Part shown: positions 7,514-14,739 of the stretch, piece after piece
How the letters are laid out: each line of letters starts with the position of its first letter
How positions within the stretch are numbered: position 1 is the first letter of the stretch
DNA from: Ruminococcus sp. UBA3280
GTDB taxonomy: Bacteria; Bacillota; Clostridia; Oscillospirales; Ruminococcaceae
Direction of reading: 5' to 3'
NCBI GenBank assembly: GCA_002362175.1
Contig: DETU01000024.1
Span: 442 to 15,190, forward strand
Length of the DNA stretch: 14,749 bases
Notes under the pieces: model-generated
The model's database searches: none
What the model saw: only the letters and a program-made list of their open reading frames with translations
What the model was told of the DNA's origin: nothing
Position numbers and translations under genes: made by a program

Positions 7514-9733
7514 TTATTCGAGATTCATGAGTGTACCCATGAATACGGGCAGATACGTTTCAGTATCAACGATACAGTAAACAAAAGGTCTGTCAAGAAT
7601 TATTTCCTTTTCAGGATAAGCAGGACAACCATCAGCTGCAAATACACCTGTAACAGCCGCTGCTCTTGTACCTTCTTCAAATACATCAATGTGAGTTTTA
7701 TGAATAACCTTACTTATAAATATACCCTGCGGTGCAAGTTTTGAAAAATCAGCGTTCATAAATGCACTTGGCATACCCATATCAATAAGAATTTCTGAAA
7801 GTTCCTTGCCATAGTCATAGCTGAACTTCGGCAGACCTGCTCTTATATAATCCTCCTGAGAATTTGAAAGTACATTGTGGAGCGATTCGGGAGTAAGACC
7901 GTTTACATAATCAACAACAGAAATATCTTCATTCGGAAGAAGTGCCGCAAAAGCATAACGTCCGCCCTGATAGTACTTATAGAAACCTGTTGCATTTTCG
8001 TCCTCAAGATAATTATATTCGTCTGAGAACATCATTTCTGCCTGCTGAACAGTACCGTTATAATTTGTAAAATCGTGTTCCCATACATCTTCCTTAAAAT
8101 ACGGACTTCTCCATTTTGCGTCAAAAGTCACGGCATTGATAAGCATCATAACAGTTTCGGGGTCTATTTCGTCAACAATCTTCGGAATCATATGGTCTGT
8201 GTTTGTATCTACCCATTTGTTGACCTCCTTGACTGTTTCTTCATCAAAAGGTGCTTTGAAAAGTTCTGCATTGTAATAGTCAACGACTTTCTGTAAAAAC
8301 TCAGGATACGGACTTATACGTCCTTCATCGTTACGTGTCCATACGGAATTAGCGGTAAGAAGTTTGCACTTTTCGTCATTCGGCTGACCTGTTCTTTGAG
8401 TATAGAGGTATTTATTGAGTTCGTCAAAATCAATTCCACCACCTATAACGTTTTCAAATTCCTCTTTGGTGATACCGTCCGCACCGTTTCCCGTCATAGC
8501 AAGAGCCTGTACTACTGAATAAGGCGATACAAGGACGTTTTCATTCTCGCTGACTGTATTCTTCAAAAGTTCAAGAGCAAAATTCGTCTGACCGTTTACA
8601 AAAGTTTCGTCAGCGTCTTTTCCCTCAACTGATTCTGACTTTATATCAGCAGTAAGATTTACAATATCATTTGGTGATTCTAAAGGAGGAATGGGATTGA
8701 AAGCACCCATTTCCAATAAAGCCTGTTTCATGAGACAGAGGTCAAAAGAATCTATTATACCATCGTTTGTAAAGTCAACAAGTGACAGATTTTTGATTTC
8801 ACCCTTACCCATGATATAATTCTGAAGCGTCACAGCGTCCGATATACTTAAATAACCGTCACCGTTAGCATCACCCTGAACAGGAGTAGGCGGTAAAAGT
8901 ACGGCAAACTTAAATCCGTATGTTTCAGCCTGCTCCTGAACTTTACTGTTTTCAGGTGCTATAATGGTTACGTTTGACTGGTCTCCGAGTATTGCAAAAA
9001 CTTCAATTTCACAGTCGGGATTCCATATAGTAACCTGGTTTATTCCGTCCGGCAAGGCATTCTGACAGATTTTTTCTACACTTTCAGGAATGTCAATCTT
9101 ACTTAAAGCACAATTTGAAAAAACGCCCTGTTCAAGAATTGTTACACCGTCCGGAACATTTATGTATCTGAGCTGGCGACAGCTGTCGAAAGCCTGTGAA
9201 CCAATCTTATTAACGCTTTCAGGAATTTTAACTGAAATCATATTATTACAGTTATAAAATGCTCTTACACCTATACTTTTAAGAGTATCAGGTAAAAAAA
9301 CATTTGAAAGACTCATGCAGTTAAGGAAAGTTTCATCTTTAATCTGTGTAACACCATCGGGAATGGTTATGGAAGTAAGAGCAGTGTCTCCCCAGAAAGC
9401 ACCTTTGCCGATAGATGTGAGCGTGTCGGGAAGTTTGATTGAAGTTATGTTCTGATTTCCTGCAAAAGCGTTATCCCCTGCTGACTTTACAGGTAGACCG
9501 TCTATCTGTTCAGGCACTACCACTGCACCCTTTGCAGTGGTGGAAGTAGCAACAATTTCAATATAGTTTCCTAAATTCTTGTATTGAAAAATATCATAGA
9601 TTTCAGTTTTAATAGGTTGCTCAACAACGACAGTACCGTTTGCACTTGCGTTAAATACAGGCTGTATGTAACCGAACATCTGTGCAGTCATGCAGAGACA
9701 CGTTACAGCAGTAAGAATCTTTTTTGCTTTCAT
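7514..9733 (-). CDS. Secreted LRR-dockerin-serpin protein
   Basis: This 739-residue secreted protein has three modules. A signal peptide (about 1-30) precedes BspA-type leucine-rich repeats (about 57-280, repeating I.LPDTLTSIGKGAF-like units of about 23 residues). A dockerin (about 286-342) has two calcium loops, D288-N290-D292-D299 and D320-T322-D324-D331. The serpin domain (about 375-739) has NVLVSPYSVVQALAMTG, LINAVTFDAKW, LPKFSYDYG, and the hinge EEGTRAAAVTG (686-696), with alanines and a P8 Thr as in inhibitory serpins, then DRPFVYCIVD and LPVFMG. It should trap a protease by the suicide mechanism while docked on a scaffoldin by a cohesin. Dockerin-bearing serpins are known in cellulosome producers; here the dockerin is internal, flanked by an LRR module. 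The start has AAGGAGG upstream. No consensus promoter is evident in its 125-bp leader, so it may be co-transcribed with the gene at 9859-11181. Confidence 0.93.
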   Translation of the reverse strand: MKAKKILTAVTCLCMTAQMFGYIQPVFNASANGTVVVEQPIKTEIYDIFQYKNLGNYIEIVATSTTAKGAVVVPEQIDGLPVKSAGDNAFAGNQNITSIKLPDTLTSIGKGAFWGDTALTSITIPDGVTQIKDETFLNCMSLSNVFLPDTLKSIGVRAFYNCNNMISVKIPESVNKIGSQAFDSCRQLRYINVPDGVTILEQGVFSNCALSKIDIPESVEKICQNALPDGINQVTIWNPDCEIEVFAILGDQSNVTIIAPENSKVQEQAETYGFKFAVLLPPTPVQGDANGDGYLSISDAVTLQNYIMGKGEIKNLSLVDFTNDGIIDSFDLCLMKQALLEMGAFNPIPPLESPNDIVNLTADIKSESVEGKDADETFVNGQTNFALELLKNTVSENENVLVSPYSVVQALAMTGNGADGITKEEFENVIGGGIDFDELNKYLYTQRTGQPNDEKCKLLTANSVWTRNDEGRISPYPEFLQKVVDYYNAELFKAPFDEETVKEVNKWVDTNTDHMIPKIVDEIDPETVMMLINAVTFDAKWRSPYFKEDVWEHDFTNYNGTVQQAEMMFSDEYNYLEDENATGFYKYYQGGRYAFAALLPNEDISVVDYVNGLTPESLHNVLSNSQEDYIRAGLPKFSYDYGKELSEILIDMGMPSAFMNADFSKLAPQGIFISKVIHKTHIDVFEEGTRAAAVTGVFAADGCPAYPEKEIILDRPFVYCIVDTETYLPVFMGTLMNLE

Positions 9734-9755
9734 ATAAGTTCCTCCTTGATTGTGT

Positions 9756-9804
9756 TCATATATAATTTGGATTCATGCCTTTCAGGCGGGTTCACTATAT
9801 ATGA
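9756..9804. repeat. Inverted repeat in the serpin leader
   Basis: TCATATATA (9756-9764) and TATATATGA (9796-9804) form 9-bp arms 31 bp apart. Between them, almost concentric, lies a small hairpin GCCT-ttc-AGGC (9777-9787). The arms are pure AT apart from one base, so chance is a real possibility. The element lies 23-71 bp upstream of the serpin start codon and could be an operator or a leader RNA structure. It lacks a T-run and is not a terminator. Confidence 0.3.
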
Positions 9805-9858
9805 CGTTTCAGGAAGACAATATGTGCGGTCTTTGATTGTAAATTATTTATATACAAG

Positions 9859-11181
9859 TCAAACGTTTTTCCTTATATCACTGTTGCAGTCCCACATACA
9901 TTCAGACCGTATTTCCTCCGTAAAAAGATTACGCCTTATTAACTCGTCAACGGCACTTTCCCTGCAACATGAACACATTGACCTCTCATACACAAACATA
10001 ACCGCTTCTTTAGGCATTTCCTCTATATTCTTTTTATCTGTAATACTAAGAATTATATTATGCCAGCCTGATTTGTTGTCACGTCCAACTTTGATATTGT
10101 CAAGAATATCAAATAAAATTTTCTTGTCAGAATCACGATAATTGTTAATCAGCATGAGTACAGCTTCTAATGAAAAACCTTTTTCAAGAAGTCTAACAGC
10201 AAAATCATGTACACAGTCCGCCTTTATATATGTGAGTGCGTTCAATGCAGTTTCACGCAGATTTTTCTTTTCCGACACAGCGTAATCTGTAAGTATTTCA
10301 GGTTCAAGAGGAAACGGACTTAATGAAATTGTGAACGCCTTCAGTAACTCGGCTTTTTTATTCAAGTCCTTTTCCGAAATAACAGCCTGTGCGATTTTCA
10401 TTTTTTCAGAACGTTCCGCACGTCTTAACGCAATTATGTCTTTACGTTTTACGGAATTATTTTCAGCAAGTTCTATAAATTCATCTGCTGACAGTTTTTT
10501 TCTGTTGACCGTCTCTTCCTCGTCTTTGCAGAACATCACACGCCTGAAACGTCTGATTCCTGCGTTGTCCTTACTTAAAATATCAAGTCTTTCCGCAAGA
10601 TATTTTTCACCGTATTTTTCACAGGTACAGTTCCAGAACCATGCAAAACGCCATTTCAGGTCATCGTCGTCAGCACGGCGACGACGTATGAAAAACTTTC
10701 CCATATCTTCAAATATTTTAACCGCACGTTCAATATTACTGTTCTCCATAACGACAATCGCCATATATTCATAACACTGTGAAACTTCATTTGTACGGAC
10801 ACTCCACCTCAAAGACATAAGCAACTCATAAATCTGACTATATTTTGTTTCAACGGCGTTTTTAGCGGAAACATCACCGTAATCGTCCGCAAAAAGTTCA
10901 ATGAAGTCACACAGATGATTTATTAAATGCCAGTCATCACATACTTCCGCAGAAAGAAATTTTTCTATTGCAGGTTGCAGAAAATAATTATAGTCCTCAT
11001 ACTGCAAAGCAAGATTATACATAAAAAGTCCTCTCGAACCCTCGCACTGTAAATCAAAAGATATGTCATTCAAACAACCATATAAAACTATGTCTTTGAA
11101 TTGTTTAAGTTCATCGTCAGTTGCCGAAAAACAACGTCCGTGACCACAAAGCATATACTGTCTGAAATCTTTTTTATTCAT
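9859..11181 (-). CDS. Cysteine-rich helical-repeat protein, function unknown
   Basis: A 440-residue protein with no signal peptide or membrane helix, so probably cytoplasmic. It looks almost wholly alpha-helical. The C-terminal half (about 245-440) has helix pairs of HEAT-like character, for example LRETALNALTYIKADCVHDF and a last unit with CRESAVDELIRRNLF. It has 16 cysteines, several in tight groups: CGHGRC (12-17), CTC (185-187), CSCC (403-406) and C428/C432. Such groups could bind a metal, though none is proven. A charged run RRRRADDDD (167-174) separates the halves. I recall similar unnamed proteins in Clostridia but know no function. GGAGGG lies about 9 bp before the ATG and a perfect consensus promoter gives a 23-nt leader. 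The serpin gene follows 125 bp downstream on the same strand with no terminator between. Confidence 0.78.
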   Translation of the reverse strand: MNKKDFRQYMLCGHGRCFSATDDELKQFKDIVLYGCLNDISFDLQCEGSRGLFMYNLALQYEDYNYFLQPAIEKFLSAEVCDDWHLINHLCDFIELFADDYGDVSAKNAVETKYSQIYELLMSLRWSVRTNEVSQCYEYMAIVVMENSNIERAVKIFEDMGKFFIRRRRADDDDLKWRFAWFWNCTCEKYGEKYLAERLDILSKDNAGIRRFRRVMFCKDEEETVNRKKLSADEFIELAENNSVKRKDIIALRRAERSEKMKIAQAVISEKDLNKKAELLKAFTISLSPFPLEPEILTDYAVSEKKNLRETALNALTYIKADCVHDFAVRLLEKGFSLEAVLMLINNYRDSDKKILFDILDNIKVGRDNKSGWHNIILSITDKKNIEEMPKEAVMFVYERSMCSCCRESAVDELIRRNLFTEEIRSECMWDCNSDIRKNV

Positions 11182-11210
11182 TTTTTCCCTCCGTCAATAA
11201 TTTCAAATTT

Positions 11211-11239
11211 ATTATAACATTTCTATAACAATTTGTCAA
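11211..11239 (-). promoter_or_regulatory. Perfect consensus promoter of the helical-repeat gene
   Basis: Read on the minus strand, TTGACA (11234-11239), a 17-bp spacer and TATAAT (11211-11216) match the sigma-A consensus at all 12 positions. Transcription should start near 11204, about 23 nt before the ATG. Its -35 box is only 6 bp from the -35 box of the opposing DUF4291 promoter. Confidence 0.88.
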
Positions 11240-11242
11240 ATT
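11230..11242. promoter_or_regulatory. Palindrome between divergent promoters
   Basis: AATTTG-t-CAAATT is a perfect 13-bp palindrome with a single central base. It covers the -35 box of the minus-strand promoter and ends 3 bp before the -35 box of the plus-strand promoter. A bound protein would touch both promoters. The arms are AT-rich and short, so it may also be chance. Two TATAACA copies 11 bp apart (11213-11219 and 11224-11230) lie beside it. Confidence 0.3.
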
Positions 11243-11245
11243 ATG

Positions 11246-11274
11246 TTGACTTTATGTACTCAATATAATATAAT
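11246..11274 (+). promoter_or_regulatory. Consensus promoter of the DUF4291 gene
   Basis: TTGACT (11246-11251), a 17-bp spacer and TATAAT (11269-11274) match at 11 of 12 positions. Transcription should start near 11281, about 31 nt before the ATG at 11312. This placement rules out the upstream in-frame ATG at 11243. Confidence 0.85.
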
Positions 11275-11311
11275 TATACAAAAAAGCAGGAAAGGAATTT
11301 GTAAAAACAAT

Positions 11312-11899
11312 ATGAAATATGTAAAAGAAGTTTTTGCGTCGTACAACAAAAAATATATCCGCATCTATCAGGCATACAATCCCGTTATAGCAGATGAAGC
11401 CGTAAAATTACAACATTTCGGTGATAACTTCAATGTCAACCGTATGACGTGGATTAAACCGTCATTTCTGTGGCTTATGTACCGCTCAAACTGGGGTACT
11501 AAAAAGAATCAGGAATGTATTCTTGCTATTGACGTACATCGTGAAGTTTTCGACAGACTGCTTGAAAAAGCCATACTCACTTCTCCTGATTCAATGATGT
11601 TCAACGGCAATGAATGGGAAAAGAAATTCAAAAATACCGATGTTTATTGTCAATGGGATTCAGACAGGTCTTTAGGCGGAAATCCTTTGAACCGTGCAGC
11701 TGTACAGATAGGTATAAAAGGCAAGGCACTAAGTGATTTTCTTGATAACGGCATTTACAGAATTGAAGATATGACACCAATTGTAAAAAAATGGAACGAA
11801 CGCCGTAAAAAAAGACAACTCAGTATCGGTGAGTTGCCATCTGAAAAGTTATATCCTGTTACAGACATAAAAACCCGTAACAGGCTTGATATGGACTAA
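11312..11899 (+). CDS. DUF4291 family protein
   Basis: This 195-residue protein is recognised as a DUF4291 member from IRIYQAYNPVIADEAV (16-31), the block MTWIKPSFLWLMYRSNWGTK (45-64), VYCQWDSDRSLGG and AVQIGIKGKALSDFLDNGIYRI. Its length is that of the family, and it is complete, cytoplasmic and basic at the C-terminus. The family is widespread in bacteria and fungi; I know of no established biochemical function. The start at 11312 follows from the promoter, whose -35 region overlaps the longer frame. Its ribosome binding site (AAAGGA, 11291-11296) is unusually far, 15 nt, from the ATG. The gene is divergent from the helical-repeat gene and convergent with the mannanase. Confidence 0.85.
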   Translation: MKYVKEVFASYNKKYIRIYQAYNPVIADEAVKLQHFGDNFNVNRMTWIKPSFLWLMYRSNWGTKKNQECILAIDVHREVFDRLLEKAILTSPDSMMFNGNEWEKKFKNTDVYCQWDSDRSLGGNPLNRAAVQIGIKGKALSDFLDNGIYRIEDMTPIVKKWNERRKKRQLSIGELPSEKLYPVTDIKTRNRLDMD

Positions 11900-11925
11900 T
11901 TGGTCATCATAAAAAATTTTTATAT

Positions 11926-11961
11926 AAAAAAACAGTTCCTCATCATCATGATGAGGAACTG
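11926..11961 (-). terminator. Intrinsic terminator of the mannanase gene
   Basis: A perfect 13-bp stem (11933-11945 with 11949-11961, core AGTTCCTCATCA/TGATGAGGAACT) has a 3-nt loop and, on the minus strand, a run of seven T. It lies 36 bp beyond the mannanase stop. The plus-strand side has no T-run, so DUF4291 messages would have at most a strong hairpin at their end. Confidence 0.92.
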
Positions 11962-11997
11962 CCATAATATTGGGAGGGGTAAAAACAAATTATTAAA

Positions 11998-14646
11998 TTA
12001 AGAACTCAATTTTTCAAGTTCATCTGCCGTCATGGGTAAATCTTTTTCGATAATGGTTTTTACTTCAACATACTGAATTGCCAAAGCATCTGTATTTGTA
12101 ATACCATTATTGTCAACAACATCACCATTAATCTTACCCTGCTCACTAATCTTAAATTCATCAGGATTTGCAATTGATTGCATAATAAGAACAGCATCAC
12201 TTATATTTACTTTTCCGTCTTCATTAGTATCACCGTAAAGAGTCGGTTCAAGTAAAGTTCCTGATTTTCCGACAGTTACCTTTAAAATAAGGTCATCAGT
12301 ACCGTCAAATGAAATATGGAAATTATGTACACCATCACCAAGTTTTGAAAGATATGAATTGTTTATTCTGAGCTGACTTCCGTTGAGTGCATAGTCAACA
12401 CCCTGTACAAAATCACCTTTTTCCGCTGTGATTTCTTTCATTGCGTAGCCATTGGGAATAATTGTGAAAACTATATCGTCATTCTCATATTTTGCACTTG
12501 AAGGAGTTGCAGTCGGCTTTTCCATAACGGCATCAGAATAAAGTCCCATATCGTCAATGTACCATACGCCCTTTCCTGAATTACCGTTTGCACCTGCATA
12601 AATTGAAAACTGATTAACGTTTTCAAGAGTTATTGTGTCGGCAGAAGTTCCCCAGCTTTGTGCTTTGAAGTCACTGAATGGGATTTTTACTTCTGTCCAG
12701 CCTTCTTTGTCATTTACGTGCTGAATACTTTCCCAGTAAGCACCTGCTCCGTCAATAAACTGTATTGTGGTATCTCTGCCCGAACCGTCGGAATAGAGAT
12801 TGAATTTAATACCGTCAAATCCCGTCCAGTCTGCACCGGCAAGACTTTTTGATACACCGCAATAACCAGCACTTTCAACACTATACTCATACTTCATTGC
12901 ATAAGTACCGTTTTTAGCGTGTTCGGTATCAAGAGAAACTGTAACAGGGTCACCGCTTGTATTTACAGAATATGCAGAAGAAATTTCCTTGTCAGATTCA
13001 TATGATTCAAAATCATCTATAACACTTCTTGATTGCTGTTCTGCGTTTGAATCATAAACCCTTATAATAGCGGTAGGCTGTGAACCCTCACTCGTAAGAA
13101 CAGTAAGTTTATAATTACCGTTTTCAATATCTTTGAATACGTCACCTGAAATTGTTATTGTGTTATCTTTAATTGTGTAACTGTCGTCTGAAAGTTTTTC
13201 ACCATTGAAATCAATTCCTGTGATTTTTCCCATTTTAATGGTAGTATTAAGAGTAATATCAGACGGATTTATTATATCGAAATCAGCCTTTTTGGGTGAA
13301 ATACTGTTTTCATTGTTTTTTGAAGCCATTCTTTCAGCATGTGCAATAATTGCGTCACAGGTTTCCTGAGTAGGATTGCCGTTTGCATCACCTTCATAGT
13401 ATACTGTGTATCCGTCATAATCCTGATAAAGAGTTCCGTCGCCCGTCAAAGAAGCGAGCATCCAGTAGTTTGTACCTGCAAATTCAACGCCGTCATAAGT
13501 ATTTCCCTCAAAAATATCAAACCATTCATTATACACATCGGTTCTTTCTTCACGTTCTTTCCAACCAAATTCTTCGGCAATAAGCGGTTTGTTTGCTGAA
13601 GCGGCATCTTCTCCGTGTTTCTTAAACCAGAAATTACCCTGTTCTTTAGTAAGTCCCCACTGGTCACAGTAAATATGAAGTGTTGAGAAATCAAGTTCGG
13701 GAATTTCGAGATAACTTGCCCAGTCCATGCCAGCACTACCGTAATAAACATATTTATGCTCACCCTCAGGAAAATCATTGTATCCGAAATTATAGAAGCC
13801 CTCGTCACCTAAAGTAAGCATATGATTGGAGTCAATAGACTTTACAAACTCACTCATTTCTTCTGCCCAGTTAAGAACGGTATTCTTTTCACAACCCGGG
13901 TCTGATTCACATCTTGGTTCATTGGCAAGCTCCCATGCGAAAATAGTCGGGTCGTCCTTGTACTTGACACCTGTATATGCGTTTGTGTGATTCAGCATTG
14001 CTTTGATATAATCTTTATACCAGCCTTTTATGGTTTCATTTGTATAGAAATCATCATGTCCCGTTACATTTTCACCTGCAAGCTTTGCCCACTGTACATA
14101 CTGTGCCATACCGCCGAAAGCTTCCCAGTTATTTGTGAAATCCACAAGCAGTTTTACACCTTCCTGCTCTGCCTTGTAAATAGCATAGTCAAGCTTCTGA
14201 AGTCCGTCCTCGCCCTCATTGACAACAGGACGTTTAAGAGACGCATCAAAATATTGATAATAAACGCCCTCCTTTGAACCGCCTCCGTCAATGCTGTCCG
14301 TGAAAATCGGCGAACCGTCCTTGTCAAGCTCGTCTGTCATAGTACCCACATCAAGATGACCCCATGTTCTGATAACTTTAAGACCCATTGCAGCTGCATC
14401 TTCAATTACTTTATCAACCTCATATTTAGGCTTAAAATTTAAGTAATAATTGTTTGTACCTGCATAGTAGAACGTTGAGCCGTCCAGTTTGAACTGTGTA
14501 CCGTCTGCCGTTACAAATCCTGTTCTGTCAGATTCAGCGGCAACAGCCTGATATTCGTGATTTCCCTGAAAACCACCGGCATTCACAAGACCGAATCCGA
14601 TAAGTGCCGACATTGTAAATGCTGAAATCCTTTTTGAAAACTTCAT
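11998..14646 (-). CDS. Secreted GH5 endo-beta-1,4-mannanase with X2-like, CBM11-like and dockerin modules
   Basis: This 882-residue enzyme should cut beta-1,4-mannan outside the cell, attached to a scaffoldin. A signal peptide ends near A36-A37. The catalytic domain (about 42-440) fits GH5 subfamily 7: R93 in VIRTWG, WELANEPRC with acid/base E243, STLHIY with H324, IAEEFGW with nucleophile E359, and W395 in TNYWML. C246 and C251 could form a disulfide. An X2-type module follows (about 450-533, PSDITLNTTI…NGNYKLTV), then a CBM11-like beta-sandwich (about 541-704, VIDDFESYE…WYIDDMGLY). A second, more diverged X2-like module lies at about 709-794. The dockerin (about 802-860) has a full first calcium loop (D806, N808, D810, D817) and a degenerate second loop (D842…D853), ending in DALAIQ. 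The start has GAGGAGGAT upstream. Mannan as substrate is inferred from family; the CBM specificity is open. Confidence 0.93.
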   Translation of the reverse strand: MKFSKRISAFTMSALIGFGLVNAGGFQGNHEYQAVAAESDRTGFVTADGTQFKLDGSTFYYAGTNNYYLNFKPKYEVDKVIEDAAAMGLKVIRTWGHLDVGTMTDELDKDGSPIFTDSIDGGGSKEGVYYQYFDASLKRPVVNEGEDGLQKLDYAIYKAEQEGVKLLVDFTNNWEAFGGMAQYVQWAKLAGENVTGHDDFYTNETIKGWYKDYIKAMLNHTNAYTGVKYKDDPTIFAWELANEPRCESDPGCEKNTVLNWAEEMSEFVKSIDSNHMLTLGDEGFYNFGYNDFPEGEHKYVYYGSAGMDWASYLEIPELDFSTLHIYCDQWGLTKEQGNFWFKKHGEDAASANKPLIAEEFGWKEREERTDVYNEWFDIFEGNTYDGVEFAGTNYWMLASLTGDGTLYQDYDGYTVYYEGDANGNPTQETCDAIIAHAERMASKNNENSISPKKADFDIINPSDITLNTTIKMGKITGIDFNGEKLSDDSYTIKDNTITISGDVFKDIENGNYKLTVLTSEGSQPTAIIRVYDSNAEQQSRSVIDDFESYESDKEISSAYSVNTSGDPVTVSLDTEHAKNGTYAMKYEYSVESAGYCGVSKSLAGADWTGFDGIKFNLYSDGSGRDTTIQFIDGAGAYWESIQHVNDKEGWTEVKIPFSDFKAQSWGTSADTITLENVNQFSIYAGANGNSGKGVWYIDDMGLYSDAVMEKPTATPSSAKYENDDIVFTIIPNGYAMKEITAEKGDFVQGVDYALNGSQLRINNSYLSKLGDGVHNFHISFDGTDDLILKVTVGKSGTLLEPTLYGDTNEDGKVNISDAVLIMQSIANPDEFKISEQGKINGDVVDNNGITNTDALAIQYVEVKTIIEKDLPMTADELEKLSS

Positions 14647-14683
14647 AAGTAATCCTCCTCAAAAATATTAATTTATATTAAGT

Positions 14684-14704
14684 TTCCGTTCCTTGTTCTT
14701 CGTT
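14684..14704 (-). repeat. Three tandem 7-nt repeats in the mannanase leader
   Basis: On the minus strand the leader reads AACGAAG, AACAAGG, AACGGAA in direct succession. The repeats begin at about the predicted transcription start and so form the very 5' end of the message, about 40 nt before the start codon. The stretch is almost all purine. Confidence 0.35.
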
Positions 14705-14732
14705 ACTTAAATATTAGCATAAATTTAAGTAA
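14703..14732. promoter_or_regulatory. Putative operator over the mannanase promoter
   Basis: TTACTTAAAT (14703-14712) and ATTTAAGTAA (14723-14732) are perfect 10-bp inverted arms separated by exactly 10 bp. The arm centres are 20 bp apart, about two helical turns, which suits a dimeric regulator. The element covers the transcription start and -10 box and ends 1 bp from the -35 box, so binding would block transcription. No regulator gene lies next to it in the window. Confidence 0.5.
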
Positions 14733-14739
14733 ATGTCAA
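14711..14739 (-). promoter_or_regulatory. Promoter of the mannanase gene
   Basis: Read on the minus strand, TTGACA (14734-14739), a 17-bp spacer and TAATAT (14711-14716) form a promoter with a perfect -35 and a 4-of-6 -10 box. Transcription should start near 14704, giving a leader of about 58 nt. The weaker -10 box fits a regulated gene. Confidence 0.72.

Noticed and set aside
9020..9560. Tandem DNA repeat or CRISPR-like array in the serpin gene
   Set aside because: The periodicity is at protein level, from leucine-rich repeats of about 23 residues; the DNA units differ in sequence.
9777..9787. Hairpin GCCT-ttc-AGGC as a terminator between helical-repeat and serpin genes
   Set aside because: The stem is only 4 bp and no T-run follows on either strand.
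9584..10141. Plus-strand open frame of 185 codons
   Set aside because: It runs antisense across the start of the serpin gene and the end of the helical-repeat gene, with no ribosome binding site and no recognisable protein features.
11243..11311. Upstream ATG extending DUF4291 by 23 residues
   Set aside because: It lies at the -35 box of the consensus promoter, so it would not be in the message; the extension also falls outside the family's conserved region.
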